From assembly GCF_016406305.1 (NCBI RefSeq), contig NZ_CP066369.1:4511398-4575397 (forward strand): a stretch of 64,000 bases of DNA, written 5' to 3'. Position 1 is the first letter of the stretch. Every line of letters starts with the position of its first letter. Below, piece by piece: positions 48,308 through 58,092 of the stretch. Below the pieces are notes generated by a model. It was not told the DNA's origin, did not search any database, and was given only the letters and a program-made list of their open reading frames with translations. A program made the position numbers and the translations under genes. The stretch comes from Shewanella putrefaciens (GTDB lineage Bacteria > Pseudomonadota > Gammaproteobacteria > Enterobacterales > Shewanellaceae).

Positions 48308-49849
48308 TTACCAGGTTTGGGTTGCTACGAACTTGTCGAGGCCAGCTTTTAATTCAGCTTCGATCTCAGCGTTATAATCGCCAGTTTCGTTAATAAGCTT
48401 CATTAAAGCAGCATGCTCGCTGTTCATGAACGAGAGCAGAGCGGCTTCGAAATCACCGATCTTCTTCAGCTCAACACTCTTCAGGTAACCTTTCTCAGCT
48501 GCGAAAATAGACACAGACTGAGCCGCTACGCTCATAGGAGCATATTGCTTTTGCTTCATCAGTTCGGTAACACGCACACCATGCTCTAGCTGAGCACGAG
48601 TTGCATCGTCAAGATCAGATGCAAACTGTGAGAACGCAGCAAGTTCACGATACTGTGCTAGTGCGGTACGAATACCACCAGACAGTTTCTTGATGATCTT
48701 AGTCTGAGCCGCACCACCAACACGAGAAACAGAAATACCTGGGTTAACCGCAGGACGTAGGCCTGAGTTAAACAGATCGGTCTCAAGGAAGATCTGACCG
48801 TCAGTAATAGAAATTACGTTGGTCGGTACGAATGCAGATACGTCACCCGCTTGAGTTTCAATAATAGGCAATGCGGTTAAAGAACCGGTTTTGCCAGTTA
48901 CTGCACCCTTAGTGAACTTTTCTACATAGATTTCGTTTACGCGTGAAGCACGCTCAAGTAAACGAGAGTGTAGATAGAATACGTCACCTGGGTAAGCTTC
49001 ACGGCCTGGTGGACGCTTTAGCAGTAACGAAATCTGACGGTAAGCAACTGCTTGCTTAGACAGGTCATCGTATACAATCAAAGAGTCTTCACCGCGGTCG
49101 CGGAAGTATTCACCCATAGAACAACCAGAGTATGGCGCTAAGAATTGCAGAGCAGCAGCTTCAGAAGCAGTTGCAACTACAACGATAGTGTTAGCTAAAG
49201 CACCATGTTCTTCTAGCTTGCGTACTACGTTAGCGATAGTAGAAGCCTTTTGGCCAACCGCTACATACACACATTTAATGCCAGAATCTTTCTGGTTGAT
49301 AATTGCGTCGATCGCCATCGCTGTTTTACCAGTTTGACGGTCGCCAATGATCAATTCACGCTGACCACGACCGATTGGGATCATAGAGTCAACGGCTTTA
49401 TAACCAGTTTGTACTGGTTGTGATACTGATTGGCGTTCAATAACACCAGGAGCAATCACTTCAACAGGAGAGAAACCATCGTTATCGATAGGTCCTTTAC
49501 CGTCAATAGGTTCACCCAGAGTGTTAACTACGCGACCCAGTAGACCACGACCGACTGGAACTTCCAGAATACGGCCTGTAGTTTTAACTTTTACGCCCTC
49601 TGCTAAACCAGCATAAGGACCCATTACTACGGCACCGACAGAATCACGTTCAAGGTTCAACGCGATTGCAAAACGGTTACCAGGCAGTTCGATCATTTCA
49701 CCTTGCATCACGTCGGCTAGGCCGTGGATGCGGATGATGCCGTCACTTACCGCAACGATAGTACCTTCGTTACGAGATTCGCTAACGACTTCGAACTGCT
49801 CGATCCGCTGCTTAATCAGATCGCTGATTTCAGTGGAATTCAGTTGCAT
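48308..49849 (-). CDS. atpA: F1 ATP synthase alpha subunit
   Basis: Nucleotide-binding, mainly regulatory subunit of F1. Walker A GDRQTGKTAMAID, and the family block SRVGGAAQTKIIKKL-like VSRVGGAAQ are present. I chose the ATG at 49849, seven bases after GGGAG; a TTG two codons upstream gives no better site. The resulting 513 residues equals the E. coli length. Confidence 0.98.
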   Translation of the reverse strand: MQLNSTEISDLIKQRIEQFEVVSESRNEGTIVAVSDGIIRIHGLADVMQGEMIELPGNRFAIALNLERDSVGAVVMGPYAGLAEGVKVKTTGRILEVPVGRGLLGRVVNTLGEPIDGKGPIDNDGFSPVEVIAPGVIERQSVSQPVQTGYKAVDSMIPIGRGQRELIIGDRQTGKTAMAIDAIINQKDSGIKCVYVAVGQKASTIANVVRKLEEHGALANTIVVVATASEAAALQFLAPYSGCSMGEYFRDRGEDSLIVYDDLSKQAVAYRQISLLLKRPPGREAYPGDVFYLHSRLLERASRVNEIYVEKFTKGAVTGKTGSLTALPIIETQAGDVSAFVPTNVISITDGQIFLETDLFNSGLRPAVNPGISVSRVGGAAQTKIIKKLSGGIRTALAQYRELAAFSQFASDLDDATRAQLEHGVRVTELMKQKQYAPMSVAAQSVSIFAAEKGYLKSVELKKIGDFEAALLSFMNSEHAALMKLINETGDYNAEIEAELKAGLDKFVATQTW

Positions 49850-49863
49850 GCTCAAACTCCCAA

Positions 49864-50397
49864 TTACGACTGCAGCTTATCAGACAGACGCGATAATTTA
49901 CCGCGGACCGAGCCATCAATGACTAGATCACCTGCCTTAATAATTACACCGGCGATGAGCGCGGCGTCAGTGCTGCAATTCAGCTTAACTTTGCGTGCGA
50001 GACGTTTCTCTAAAGAAATACCAATCTGCTGTTGTTGTTCAGAGCTCAGCTCAGTTGCAGAAACCACGTCGGCTTCCACTTCTTTTGCCCACTCATTACG
50101 GTATTCAGTAAATAACTGAGATACAGCAGGTAGTACCTTTAAGCGACCGTTTTCAGCCATTACCTTTATCAAGTTTTGACCTTGCTCATTGATTTGCTCA
50201 CCACAGACACTAATAAAGAGTGCGGCGAGTTTTGTACTGGCTAAAGAGCCAGCTAGCAGCGGCTGCATGGTTTCGTTTTCACTGACCAGCGCGGCAAACG
50301 TGAGCATTTCGGCCCAGTTATCCACTGCGTTATGTTCAACAGCAACGTCAAAAGCTGCCTTTGCGTAAGGGCGAGCGATGGTGGTTAATTCAGCCAT
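49864..50397 (-). CDS. atpH: F1 ATP synthase delta subunit
   Basis: Peripheral-stalk subunit linking F1 to the b dimer. N-terminal ARPYAKAAFDVA and the C-terminal block LIAGVIIKAGDLVIDGSVRGKLSRLSD are family signatures. 177 residues. It lies between atpF and atpA, 14 bp from the latter. Confidence 0.96.
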   Translation of the reverse strand: MAELTTIARPYAKAAFDVAVEHNAVDNWAEMLTFAALVSENETMQPLLAGSLASTKLAALFISVCGEQINEQGQNLIKVMAENGRLKVLPAVSQLFTEYRNEWAKEVEADVVSATELSSEQQQQIGISLEKRLARKVKLNCSTDAALIAGVIIKAGDLVIDGSVRGKLSRLSDKLQS

Positions 50398-50412
50398 AAC
50401 TCAACTCCCTTA

Positions 50413-50883
50413 TCAAATTTCAGCGACTAGTTTATTAACTATGTCACTGTGGGCGGCTGGATCAATAGAACGCTCAAGGATCTTCTCAGCACCCATGATG
50501 GCAAGAGTAGCAACCTGCTTACGCAGATCCTCTTTCACGCGATTACGTTCAGCTTCAATTTCTGCTTTACCCTGAGCGATGATTTTTGCACGCTCAGCGT
50601 CTGCTTCGGTTTTTGCTTCTTCAACTATTTGCGCTTTGCGTTTGTTCGCTTGCTCAATAATTTCGTTAGCAGTTACCTTGGCTTCTTTTAGTTGGTCAGT
50701 CGCTTTCGCTTGTGCCAACTCCAGGTCTTTTACCGCACGATCAGCATCAGCTAGACCGTCAGCAATCCTTTTTTGGCGCTCTTCGATGGCATTCATCAAA
50801 GGGGGCCATACAAACTTCATGCAGAACCACACGAAGATGATAAAGGCGACCGTCTGACCGATTAGGGTAGCGTTGAAATTCAC
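50413..50883 (-). CDS. atpF: F0 ATP synthase b subunit
   Basis: Peripheral-stalk subunit: one N-terminal membrane helix ([27 protein letters not shown]), then a long charged coiled coil. 156 residues equals the E. coli length. Between atpE and atpH. Confidence 0.97.
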
Positions 50884-50920
50884 AACAGCCTCCTATTTAG
50901 AGTTAAGACAGAAGCGTTTT

Positions 50921-51172
50921 TTACAGCATTGCACCCAGCGGGTTGGTAAACAGCATAAATAATGCGATACCAACACCGATCATAGTTACGGCGTCGAGTA
51001 GACCCGCTACGATGAACATTTTAACTTGCAGCATAGGAGCCATTTCTGGTTGACGCGCAGCGCCTTCCAGGAACTTGCCACCTAATAAGCCGAAACCGAT
51101 TGCAGTACCAAGAGCACCCATACCAATCAGCAGAGCAACAGCGATAGCTGTCATGCCTAAAATCGTTTCCAT
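50921..51172 (-). CDS. atpE: F0 ATP synthase c subunit
   Basis: Proton-carrying ring subunit; two membrane helices joined by the polar loop GAARQPEM. The proton-binding carboxylate is Asp60 in GLLDAVTMIGV. The ion is a proton by resemblance: the Na+-type ligand set is not seen. 83 residues. Confidence 0.97.
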   Translation of the reverse strand: METILGMTAIAVALLIGMGALGTAIGFGLLGGKFLEGAARQPEMAPMLQVKMFIVAGLLDAVTMIGVGIALFMLFTNPLGAML

Positions 51173-51235
51173 CTGTATCTCCAGTATCTAAATCTAATTA
51201 GTTGATGATTTAGTTTAAAATTTCTTCAGCAATCC

Positions 51236-52030
51236 TTAATGATCTTCATGGGCCATGCTTAAATAAACAATGGTCAACATCATGAAGATAAACGCCTGCA
51301 GCGTGATAACCAAAATGTGGAAAATTAACCAACCTAGCTGCAGAGTCACACCCAGGGAAGATAATAACAAGTTGGTACCATACATCAGCGCAATAAGGAT
51401 GAAGATCAACTCACCTGCGTACAAGTTACCAAAAAGTCGCAATGCCAATGAAATTGGCTTAGCAATTAAAGTAACAGTCTCTAATAGGAGGTTGACGGGT
51501 ATCATTGCCTTATGGTTAAAGGGCTGTAGCGTCAGTTCTTTAACAAACCCAGACACGCCTTTGACCTTAATGCTGTAGTAAATAATCAGCACAAACACAC
51601 CGATAGCTAAGCTGAAGGTGATGTTTACGTCAGTTGTCGGAACCGCTTTAAGATAAGGGATACCTGCTAAAGCAGCTGCGTGAGGCAGCCAATCGACAGG
51701 GATCATATCCATGAAGTTCATCATGAATACCCATACAAAAATGGTCAGAGCTAAAGGCGCGATCAGGGCATTGCGACCATGAAAACTTTCTTTCACGCTG
51801 TTATTTACGAACTCAACGATCATCTCGATAAAGCATTGAAGCTTACCAGGAACACCGGAAGTCGCTTTTTTACCAACGCTGCGGAAAATCCACAGGAACA
51901 GAACACCAAGACCAACCGAAAAGAACAACGAATCAATGTGCCATGTCCAAAAACCTTCACCAACACTTAAGTTGGTAAGGTGATGTTGGATATAGCCCTG
52001 CGGTGTTAACGCTTCACCAGTTGCAGCCAT
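51236..52030 (-). CDS. atpB: F0 ATP synthase a subunit
   Basis: Membrane stator forming the proton half-channels next to the c ring. The essential arginine is in ISLALRLFGNLYAGE; the adjacent helix has LQLGWLIFHILVITLQAFIFMML. 264 residues, with about five membrane helices. Between atpI and atpE. Confidence 0.97.
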   Translation of the reverse strand: MAATGEALTPQGYIQHHLTNLSVGEGFWTWHIDSLFFSVGLGVLFLWIFRSVGKKATSGVPGKLQCFIEMIVEFVNNSVKESFHGRNALIAPLALTIFVWVFMMNFMDMIPVDWLPHAAALAGIPYLKAVPTTDVNITFSLAIGVFVLIIYYSIKVKGVSGFVKELTLQPFNHKAMIPVNLLLETVTLIAKPISLALRLFGNLYAGELIFILIALMYGTNLLLSSLGVTLQLGWLIFHILVITLQAFIFMMLTIVYLSMAHEDH

Positions 52031-52042
52031 GATTCATCCCAC

Positions 52043-52426
52043 TTAACTTTGCTTGAAGTATAAAGGAGCTGTCCAATGCACGATTAACGTCAGCACGTAA
52101 CAAACAAAAAGTGGCATAAAAGCGACCTTAAGATTGATAAACACAAACGAAAACATAGCGATGGTTAACAGCAACTTTACCGCTTCCCCCCAGTAAAAAG
52201 TCTTAATGACTTTTGCAGCTGAACTTGCTCCCGTATGGGAGAAAGCGAGGGTCGCGAATACAAAATTAGGGAGCACAGCGATTGAACCACCTGCTAATGC
52301 AGAATAGCCAAACTGAACTCCCCACACGGCGAAAAAGAGAATTGAAGCACCCCCAGCGACCGCCGCCTGCATCAACACCAATTTATAGGCTGACCACCGG
52401 CCACGACGCGCTAAAACCTTACTCAA
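52043..52426 (-). CDS. atpI: ATP synthase accessory protein AtpI
   Basis: Small membrane protein with four helices, thought to help c-ring assembly; first gene of the atp operon. I chose the TTG at 52426 because GGAGAGG lies five bases upstream and the protein is then 127 residues, like E. coli AtpI (126). The longer frame to 52498 adds charged residues with no family match and would run into the promoter. Features include AGGASILFFAVWG and a C-terminal VLTLIVHWTAPLYF. Confidence 0.85.
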   Translation of the reverse strand: MSKVLARRGRWSAYKLVLMQAAVAGGASILFFAVWGVQFGYSALAGGSIAVLPNFVFATLAFSHTGASSAAKVIKTFYWGEAVKLLLTIAMFSFVFINLKVAFMPLFVCYVLTLIVHWTAPLYFKQS

Positions 52427-52512
52427 CTCATCCTCTCCGCATTCATACTTTTTGTTTCGATGACCGGATGACAAATATCCGTATTTTTGTCGATGCACAA
52501 AAAGCTTGCGAA

Positions 52513-52540
52513 AGTATACCTTTTCACGCCTTCATTGCAA
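52513..52540 (-). promoter_or_regulatory. Candidate promoter of the ATP synthase operon
   Basis: On the minus strand TTGCAA (52535-52540), a 16-bp spacer and TATACT (52513-52518), about 87 bp upstream of the atpI start. Assigned by eye. Confidence 0.55.
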
Positions 52541-52651
52541 CTTTGAGATAAGGAAAAACAACACTTTTAACGTGATATAGCGTCAAAACAGTCAAAATGT
52601 AAAATTAACATCTGTCACAAATTTACATTAAAAACTGTTAATCTACAGACA

Positions 52652-53530
52652 TTAATGAATTTTGCTAAGAATTCCGTCTAATTCAGCCAGATTCTGATAG
52701 TTAATTACAATTTTACCTTTGCCCTTACTGCCATGAGCGATAGAAACCTTTGCACCTAATCTTTCAATTAACTGCTGCTCTAAACGACAAACATCTTGAT
52801 CTTTAGTCGTAGTTTCGGCAGGTTTGGGCGGATTTAAGGTTTGGTTAATCAATCGTTCAGTTTCGCGAACGGTTAATTCCTTGGCAGCCACTAATCTCGC
52901 TAGATTTGTCTGTTCTTCACCTTCAATTGCTAACAAAGCACGAGCATGGCCCATATCGATATCGCCATATTCGAGTAAACGCTTAACAGGCTCATTCAAG
53001 CCGTTTAATCGTAGCAAGTTAGATACACTCGCTCGGGATTTTCCCACAACATCGGCAACCTGTTGGTGAGTCAGCTCAAACTCTTGCATTAAACGTTGCA
53101 ATGCAATGGCTTCTTCCATGGCATTTAAATCTTCACGCTGAATGTTTTCAATCAAAGCGATAGCGACGGCGGCTTCATCGGGTACTTGTTTGACAATACA
53201 AGGAATTTTACTGATACCCGCCAGTTGCGAGGCGCGCCAACGGCGTTCACCCGCAATAATTTCATACATATCGTTTGCGACTTGTCTTACAACGATAGGC
53301 TGAATAATGCCTTGATTGCGGATAGAGTGCGCCAGTTCTTCCAAGGCTTCGGGAGACATGTCTTTACGCGGTTGATACTTACCCGGTTGCAGAAGATCCA
53401 GATCAAGATGGATAAGTTCTTCTTTTTTATCGGTAACAGTCACTTCCTCAGAATGCTTTTTACTGGCAGCGTGACTGTTACTCAGCAAGGCATCTAACCC
53501 TTTGCCTAATCCTCTTTTCTTTAACGTCAT
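52652..53530 (-). CDS. parB: Chromosome-partitioning protein ParB
   Basis: CTP-dependent clamp that loads at parS and spreads around it. N-terminal KKRGLGKGLDALLS (ParA-stimulating region), ParB/Srx nucleotide domain with QYRPRK-type PGKYQPRKDM, GERRWRAS and ENIQREDLN, then a helix-turn-helix (THQQVADVVGKSRASVSNLLRL) and a C-terminal dimerisation part. 292 residues. It is downstream of parA with a 9-bp gap. No parS palindrome (TGTTTCACGTGAAACA) was found in the window by reading. Confidence 0.96.
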   Translation of the reverse strand: MTLKKRGLGKGLDALLSNSHAASKKHSEEVTVTDKKEELIHLDLDLLQPGKYQPRKDMSPEALEELAHSIRNQGIIQPIVVRQVANDMYEIIAGERRWRASQLAGISKIPCIVKQVPDEAAVAIALIENIQREDLNAMEEAIALQRLMQEFELTHQQVADVVGKSRASVSNLLRLNGLNEPVKRLLEYGDIDMGHARALLAIEGEEQTNLARLVAAKELTVRETERLINQTLNPPKPAETTTKDQDVCRLEQQLIERLGAKVSIAHGSKGKGKIVINYQNLAELDGILSKIH

Positions 53531-53539
53531 GGTGATCCT

Positions 53540-54328
53540 TTACGCTTGCTTAGCCTGAGTTTTCTGTTCTGAACGGCGGATCATTTCCCCTGCGAGCGCC
53601 AAATAGGCTTTAGCACCCGCGCTCGACTTATCGTAATACATAGCAGGAGCCCCAAAACTGGGCGCTTCCGCTAATCGGACATTACGCGGGATCACAGTTC
53701 GATAGACCTTATCGCCAAAATGTTGTTTTAGCTGATCGGACACATCATTTGAGAGACGGTTACGGGGATCGTACATAGTGCGTAGAATCCCTTCGATACC
53801 AAGTCCTGGATTCACAAAAGCCGCTAACTTGGTAATGGTATCGATAAGCGCCGTTAAGCCTTCAAGGGCAAAATACTCGCATTGCATAGGCACCAATACA
53901 GAATCGGCGGCGGACATCGCATTGACCGTCAGCATGTTGAGCGAAGGAGGGCAGTCGATAAAGATATAATCGTATTGATCTTTTATCGGTGCGAGGGCAT
54001 TACGCAAACGGATCTCACGGGCAAAAAACTCCATCAGCTTGATTTCAGCAGCCGTCACATCGCCATTACTGGCAATAAGATCATATTTACCCGCGGTATT
54101 TTTAACGACGATCTCATCGAAGGGTTTATCTTCAACCAGCAATTCGTAAGCCGTATTTTCGACGTCGTATTTATCGACACCACTGCCCATAGTGGCATTG
54201 CCCTGTGGATCGAGATCTATCAGTAGCACTTTGCGTTTTGTTGCGGCTAACGAAGCAGCTAAGTTAACGCAAGTAGTTGTTTTTCCTACGCCACCTTTCT
54301 GGTTAGCCACGGCAATTACTTTACCCAC
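53540..54328 (-). CDS. parA: Chromosome-partitioning ATPase ParA
   Basis: Walker-type ATPase that drives segregation of the origin region with ParB. Deviant Walker A KGGVGKTT (residues 11-18, with signature Lys11), switch I PQGNATMGSG and Walker B YIFIDCPPSLNML. 262 residues, typical of chromosomal Soj-type ParA. Located upstream of parB and downstream of rsmG, in the conserved origin-proximal order. Confidence 0.96.
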   Translation of the reverse strand: MGKVIAVANQKGGVGKTTTCVNLAASLAATKRKVLLIDLDPQGNATMGSGVDKYDVENTAYELLVEDKPFDEIVVKNTAGKYDLIASNGDVTAAEIKLMEFFAREIRLRNALAPIKDQYDYIFIDCPPSLNMLTVNAMSAADSVLVPMQCEYFALEGLTALIDTITKLAAFVNPGLGIEGILRTMYDPRNRLSNDVSDQLKQHFGDKVYRTVIPRNVRLAEAPSFGAPAMYYDKSSAGAKAYLALAGEMIRRSEQKTQAKQA

Positions 54329-54402
54329 AATATCACCCTGTATGTAAATTCTGGTTTATTGCCTACTTAAAAATCCACACAATAGAAGGAGCTTTAAGCC
54401 TG

Positions 54403-55023
54403 TTATTCTTTGATTATTTTTAATAAATGTCGCTGCTCATCGAGTTTTGGCACTTTGAGCTCGATGATATCTTTAACCACAAATCCAGCGGGGATTTGCT
54501 GCATTTCCTCATCATTTAACTGGCCCTTAAGGGCATAATATTGCCCATTTTCGGTGGGTAAATGATGGCACCAAGTCAACATATCTTGAATCGATGCAAA
54601 GGCACGGCTAAGCACCCCATCGAATTTTTGCTCGGGCTGATAGGCCTCGACACGGCTTTCCACCGAACTGATATTGTGAATGCCCAGCTCAAAAGCGACT
54701 TGTTTTTGAAAACGGATGCGTTTACCTAAGCTATCGAGCAGCACAAAGGTTTTATCTGGGTTCATGATCGCCAGCGGAATGCCGGGTAAACCAGGGCCTG
54801 TACCTACATCGATAAAACGCTCACCTTGTAAATGCTTTGATACGACTAAGCTATCCATAATATGACGGATCAACATGGCCTCGGGATCTCTCACCGACGT
54901 CAGGTTATAGGCTTTATTCCACTTGTTGAGCATGCCAACAAAATCAATTAGTTGTTTTTTCTGCTCCGCTGTTGCGGGCAAATTAATTGCGGCTAAATAA
55001 GCCTCTAACTGGGCTGATAACAC
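54403..55023 (-). CDS. rsmG: 16S rRNA (guanine-527-N7) methyltransferase
   Basis: SAM-dependent methyltransferase modifying G527 of 16S rRNA. The SAM motif FIDVGTGPGLPGIPLAI and LDSLGKRIRFQ, plus VLSRAFASIQDML, identify the family. NKWNKAYNLTSVRDPEAML near the N-terminus is also conserved. 206 residues, downstream of mnmG as in most gammaproteobacteria. Confidence 0.96.
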   Translation of the reverse strand: MLSAQLEAYLAAINLPATAEQKKQLIDFVGMLNKWNKAYNLTSVRDPEAMLIRHIMDSLVVSKHLQGERFIDVGTGPGLPGIPLAIMNPDKTFVLLDSLGKRIRFQKQVAFELGIHNISSVESRVEAYQPEQKFDGVLSRAFASIQDMLTWCHHLPTENGQYYALKGQLNDEEMQQIPAGFVVKDIIELKVPKLDEQRHLLKIIKE

Positions 55024-55085
55024 TGAGCAACCTCAACAAAGATACGATTATGAACGCGAAGGCTATTATGAAGCCCTGAAACGTC

Positions 55086-55111
55086 GAAGGGAAGCATGAA
55101 TGCTTCCCTTC
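55086..55111. terminator. Hairpin between mnmG and rsmG
   Basis: GAAGGGAAGCAT and ATGCTTCCCTTC form a 12-bp stem with a 2-nt loop, but no T run follows, so it may act as an mRNA-processing or attenuating element rather than a full terminator. Confidence 0.5.
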
Positions 55112-55140
55112 TGCGACCAAACTGCCGATTAAGCTAGCAT

Positions 55141-57030
55141 TTACGCACTCTTGCGTAATAAGCCACGCTTTTTAAGGTGAACCAGTAAAATTGAAATCGC
55201 CGCAGGGGTAATACCAGAGATCCGTGATGCTTGACCTATGGTTTCCGGCTTGTGGTTATTCAGTTTTGCGATCACCTCATTTGATAAACCTGGAACCTCT
55301 TTATAATCGAGATTTAAGGGTAACCCTGTGTTTTCATTACGAACAGCTTTGTTGATCTCTTCTTGCTGACGTTGAATATAGCCAGAGTATTTAACTTGGA
55401 TCTGCACTTGCTCGGCGGCTTGTGGATCTTCAAGTCCGGGCCCAAAACCATCGATCTGCATCAACTTGCTGTAATCCATTTCCGGACGGCGCAACAATTC
55501 CTCAAAGGAGGCCTCGCGGGAGATCGGCGTATTTAAGTGCGGGTTTAACGCATGGATTAAAGGTGAATTTGGATGCACCCATTGAGCACGTAAGCGTTGT
55601 AACTCAAGTTCAATGGATTCTAATTTCTGACTGAATGCTGCCCAACGAGCATCATCCACTAATCCGAGTTCACGACCCTTAGCGGTTAAACGTAAATCGG
55701 CATTGTCTTCGCGCAATAACAAACGGTATTCAGCGCGGCTAGTGAACATGCGGTAGGGTTCTTTTGTCCCTAGGGTCGATAGATCGTCAACCAATACGCC
55801 TAAGTAAGCTTCGTCGCGACGTGGACACCAGGCCTCTTTACCTTGAACTTGCAGTGAAGCATTCATGCCTGCGAGTAAACCTTGGGCAGCCGCTTCTTCA
55901 TAACCGGTAGTGCCATTGATTTGGCCTGCGAAGAATAAACCATTGATCGTTTTGGTCTCTAATGAATTTTTAAGATCCCGTGGATCAAAGTAATCGTATT
56001 CGATCGCATAACCTGGACGAACTATTTCCGCGTGTTCCATACCTTTGATCGAACGTACGAGATTTAACTGCACATCGAATGGCAAGCTAGTGGATATCCC
56101 GTTTGGATAAATTTCAGTGGTATTTAATCCCTCGGGTTCGATAAAGATCTGGTGCGAGGATTTGTCTGAAAAACGATGGATCTTGTCTTCGATAGAAGGG
56201 CAGTAACGTGGACCAATCCCTTCAATCACCCCTGAATACATAGGACTTCTGTCTAAACCACCACGAATAATGTCATGGGTTTTTTCATTGGTGTGGGTGA
56301 TCCAACAGGAAATTTGTTTAGGGTGATGGCTTACATCCCCCATAAATGACATGACAGGCAATGGAGAATCGCCTTTTTGTTCAGCCATTTGAGAAAAATC
56401 GATTGTGTTTGCATCGATACGCGGTGGTGTACCCGTTTTCAAACGGCCAACACGTATGGGTAACTCGCGTAAACGATGTGCAAGTGCAATGGCTGGTGGA
56501 TCACCTGCACGGCCACCGCTGTAGTTTTCTAAGCCTATGTGGATCTTTCCGCTTAAAAATGTGCCTGTCGTTAATACGATCGCTGGCGATTCAAAGGCTA
56601 ATCCCATTTGAGTCACTACGCCGATCACTCGATCGTTTTCAACAATAAGATCGTCTACAGCTTGTTGGAATATCCGCAAATTAGCCTGATTTTGCAGCAT
56701 ATTTTGGATTTTGTGGCGGTATAAAGCGCGGTCAGCTTGAGCACGTGTTGCACGAACGGCTGGGCCTTTACTCGAGTTTAAAGTACGAAATTGGATCCCT
56801 GCATAATCGGTTGCAATCGCCATAGCACCGCCTAGGGCGTCAATTTCTTTGACTAAATGGCCTTTACCAATACCCCCAATTGCTGGGTTGCATGACATTT
56901 GTCCTAACGTATCGATATTGTGCGTTAGTAATAATGTTTTAGAACCCATTCTTGCAGCTGCCAATGCGGCTTCAGTTCCGGCATGACCACCACCAACAAC
57001 AATAACATCAAACCGTTCATGAAAATGCAT
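55141..57030 (-). CDS. mnmG: tRNA uridine-5-carboxymethylaminomethyl modification enzyme MnmG
   Basis: FAD enzyme that with MnmE makes 5-carboxymethylaminomethyluridine at the wobble position of some tRNAs. FAD motif VIVVGGGHAGTEAA (GxGxxG-type at residues 13-18), then MSCNPAIGGIGKGHLVKEIDALGG, GRLKTGTPPRID and NGLFFAGQINGTTGYEEAAAQGL. 629 residues equals the E. coli length. The start faces oriC, as in E. coli, where transcription of gidA (mnmG) affects initiation. Confidence 0.97.
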   Translation of the reverse strand: MHFHERFDVIVVGGGHAGTEAALAAARMGSKTLLLTHNIDTLGQMSCNPAIGGIGKGHLVKEIDALGGAMAIATDYAGIQFRTLNSSKGPAVRATRAQADRALYRHKIQNMLQNQANLRIFQQAVDDLIVENDRVIGVVTQMGLAFESPAIVLTTGTFLSGKIHIGLENYSGGRAGDPPAIALAHRLRELPIRVGRLKTGTPPRIDANTIDFSQMAEQKGDSPLPVMSFMGDVSHHPKQISCWITHTNEKTHDIIRGGLDRSPMYSGVIEGIGPRYCPSIEDKIHRFSDKSSHQIFIEPEGLNTTEIYPNGISTSLPFDVQLNLVRSIKGMEHAEIVRPGYAIEYDYFDPRDLKNSLETKTINGLFFAGQINGTTGYEEAAAQGLLAGMNASLQVQGKEAWCPRRDEAYLGVLVDDLSTLGTKEPYRMFTSRAEYRLLLREDNADLRLTAKGRELGLVDDARWAAFSQKLESIELELQRLRAQWVHPNSPLIHALNPHLNTPISREASFEELLRRPEMDYSKLMQIDGFGPGLEDPQAAEQVQIQVKYSGYIQRQQEEINKAVRNENTGLPLNLDYKEVPGLSNEVIAKLNNHKPETIGQASRISGITPAAISILLVHLKKRGLLRKSA

Positions 57031-57119
57031 GACACTACCTTTAATAACTTAAGAGACTCAACACGAGCCGATCATTTTAGCATTTGCTTTGAGCTAGGTG
57101 AATGATCATTTTACCTTGT

Positions 57120-57440
57120 TCGATCGGGTTGATCCGGACTAATAGATCTTAAGATCTTTATATAGATCTTCTTATTATGTTTACTATTAGGATCGCTGTT
57201 TTCTGTGTATAAGGTTATTTACTCATTTAAATCAATAGATAACGCGTTTTTGATCCTGTGATCTGATCGCGATCTAATGGGATATAAGGTGGGGATAGAT
57301 CCGCTACTTATCCACAAGGTGGATCATTGAGCGGATCTGAGTGTGAATAGCACAGAGGTTGATCAGATCTAAATAATAGTTTATCCACATATTTATACCG
57401 AAAATAAGTAAATTGTGGATAAATAGGATCTAAACTGTGG
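57120..57440. other. oriC: Chromosomal replication origin oriC
   Basis: Intergenic region between mnmG and mioC, as in E. coli. The left part has AT-rich 13-mer-like units beginning GATCT (57143-57180, ATAGATCTTAAGATCTTTAT and on), then TTACTATTAGGATCG like the E. coli right boundary. DnaA boxes: TGTGTATAA at 57204-57212, TTATCCACA at 57308-57316 and 57381-57389, TGTGGATAA at 57414-57422. An IHF-like sequence AATCAATAGATAA lies at 57230-57242. About 18 GATC sites occur in the wider 57061-57430 region, consistent with Dam/SeqA control. Confidence 0.92.
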
Positions 57441-57470
57441 GTTGTTCCTTGATTAAGCCTGATTGTGATC

Positions 57471-57911
57471 TCAAATACGATCTTGCCATTGCGCTAACCA
57501 TGCGAGGGCTGGGTCTTCTGGCACTGGATCCTGTTGTACATCGATCTGGATCTTATCCACAAACACTTTTGCACCGCAGTATTTTAGGGCATCAATTAAC
57601 TTTTCTGGACCTTGGCAGAAAGTGTCGTAACTGGAATCTCCAATGGCACACAGGGCTAAATTTACATGGGAGAGATCGGGGTTTTTTAGGGTGATTTCAT
57701 TGCAGAAGGGTTGAATATTGTCGGGTAGATCGCCTGCTCCGTGGGTTGAACAAACAACAATCCAATATGTGTACGAGGTTAATTCGCTTACGGTAGGACT
57801 AAGATAACTACTGACTTCATGGCCTAAGGCCTTTAATTGACCCATCATTTCATCGGCTATATATTCACTACTGCCTAAGGTTGTTCCTACTAAAATAGCG
57901 ATTTTTGTCAT
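57471..57911 (-). CDS. mioC: Flavodoxin-like protein MioC
   Basis: 146-residue flavodoxin of the MioC type. FMN-binding loop VGTTLGSSEYIADEM, CSTHGAGDLPDN and ALCAIGDSSYDTFCQG are visible. In E. coli MioC supports biotin synthase in vitro and its transcription runs through oriC; here it is also transcribed towards oriC, as in E. coli. Full-length for the family. Confidence 0.93.
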   Translation of the reverse strand: MTKIAILVGTTLGSSEYIADEMMGQLKALGHEVSSYLSPTVSELTSYTYWIVVCSTHGAGDLPDNIQPFCNEITLKNPDLSHVNLALCAIGDSSYDTFCQGPEKLIDALKYCGAKVFVDKIQIDVQQDPVPEDPALAWLAQWQDRI

Positions 57912-58092
57912 TATTACTGCTCTCTGTGGTCGTTAAATTTTTGCTATTTGGTGGTGTTTACATCGGATTTGCCACGTTTTTTGTATAAATTTAGGCAAAT
58001 ATGCTCCGCAGTCTGTTAGTGTCTTTGGCGCCCATATGTGCTTTATACATCATGACCGGAAGGTTTTTATAAAAATTATAATAGGATAATCG

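Noticed and set aside
52652..54328. parS centromere near parAB
   Set aside because: I looked for TGTTTCACGTGAAACA and close variants in and around parAB and found none; CACGTG occurrences in the window (for example in rRNA) lack the flanking bases.
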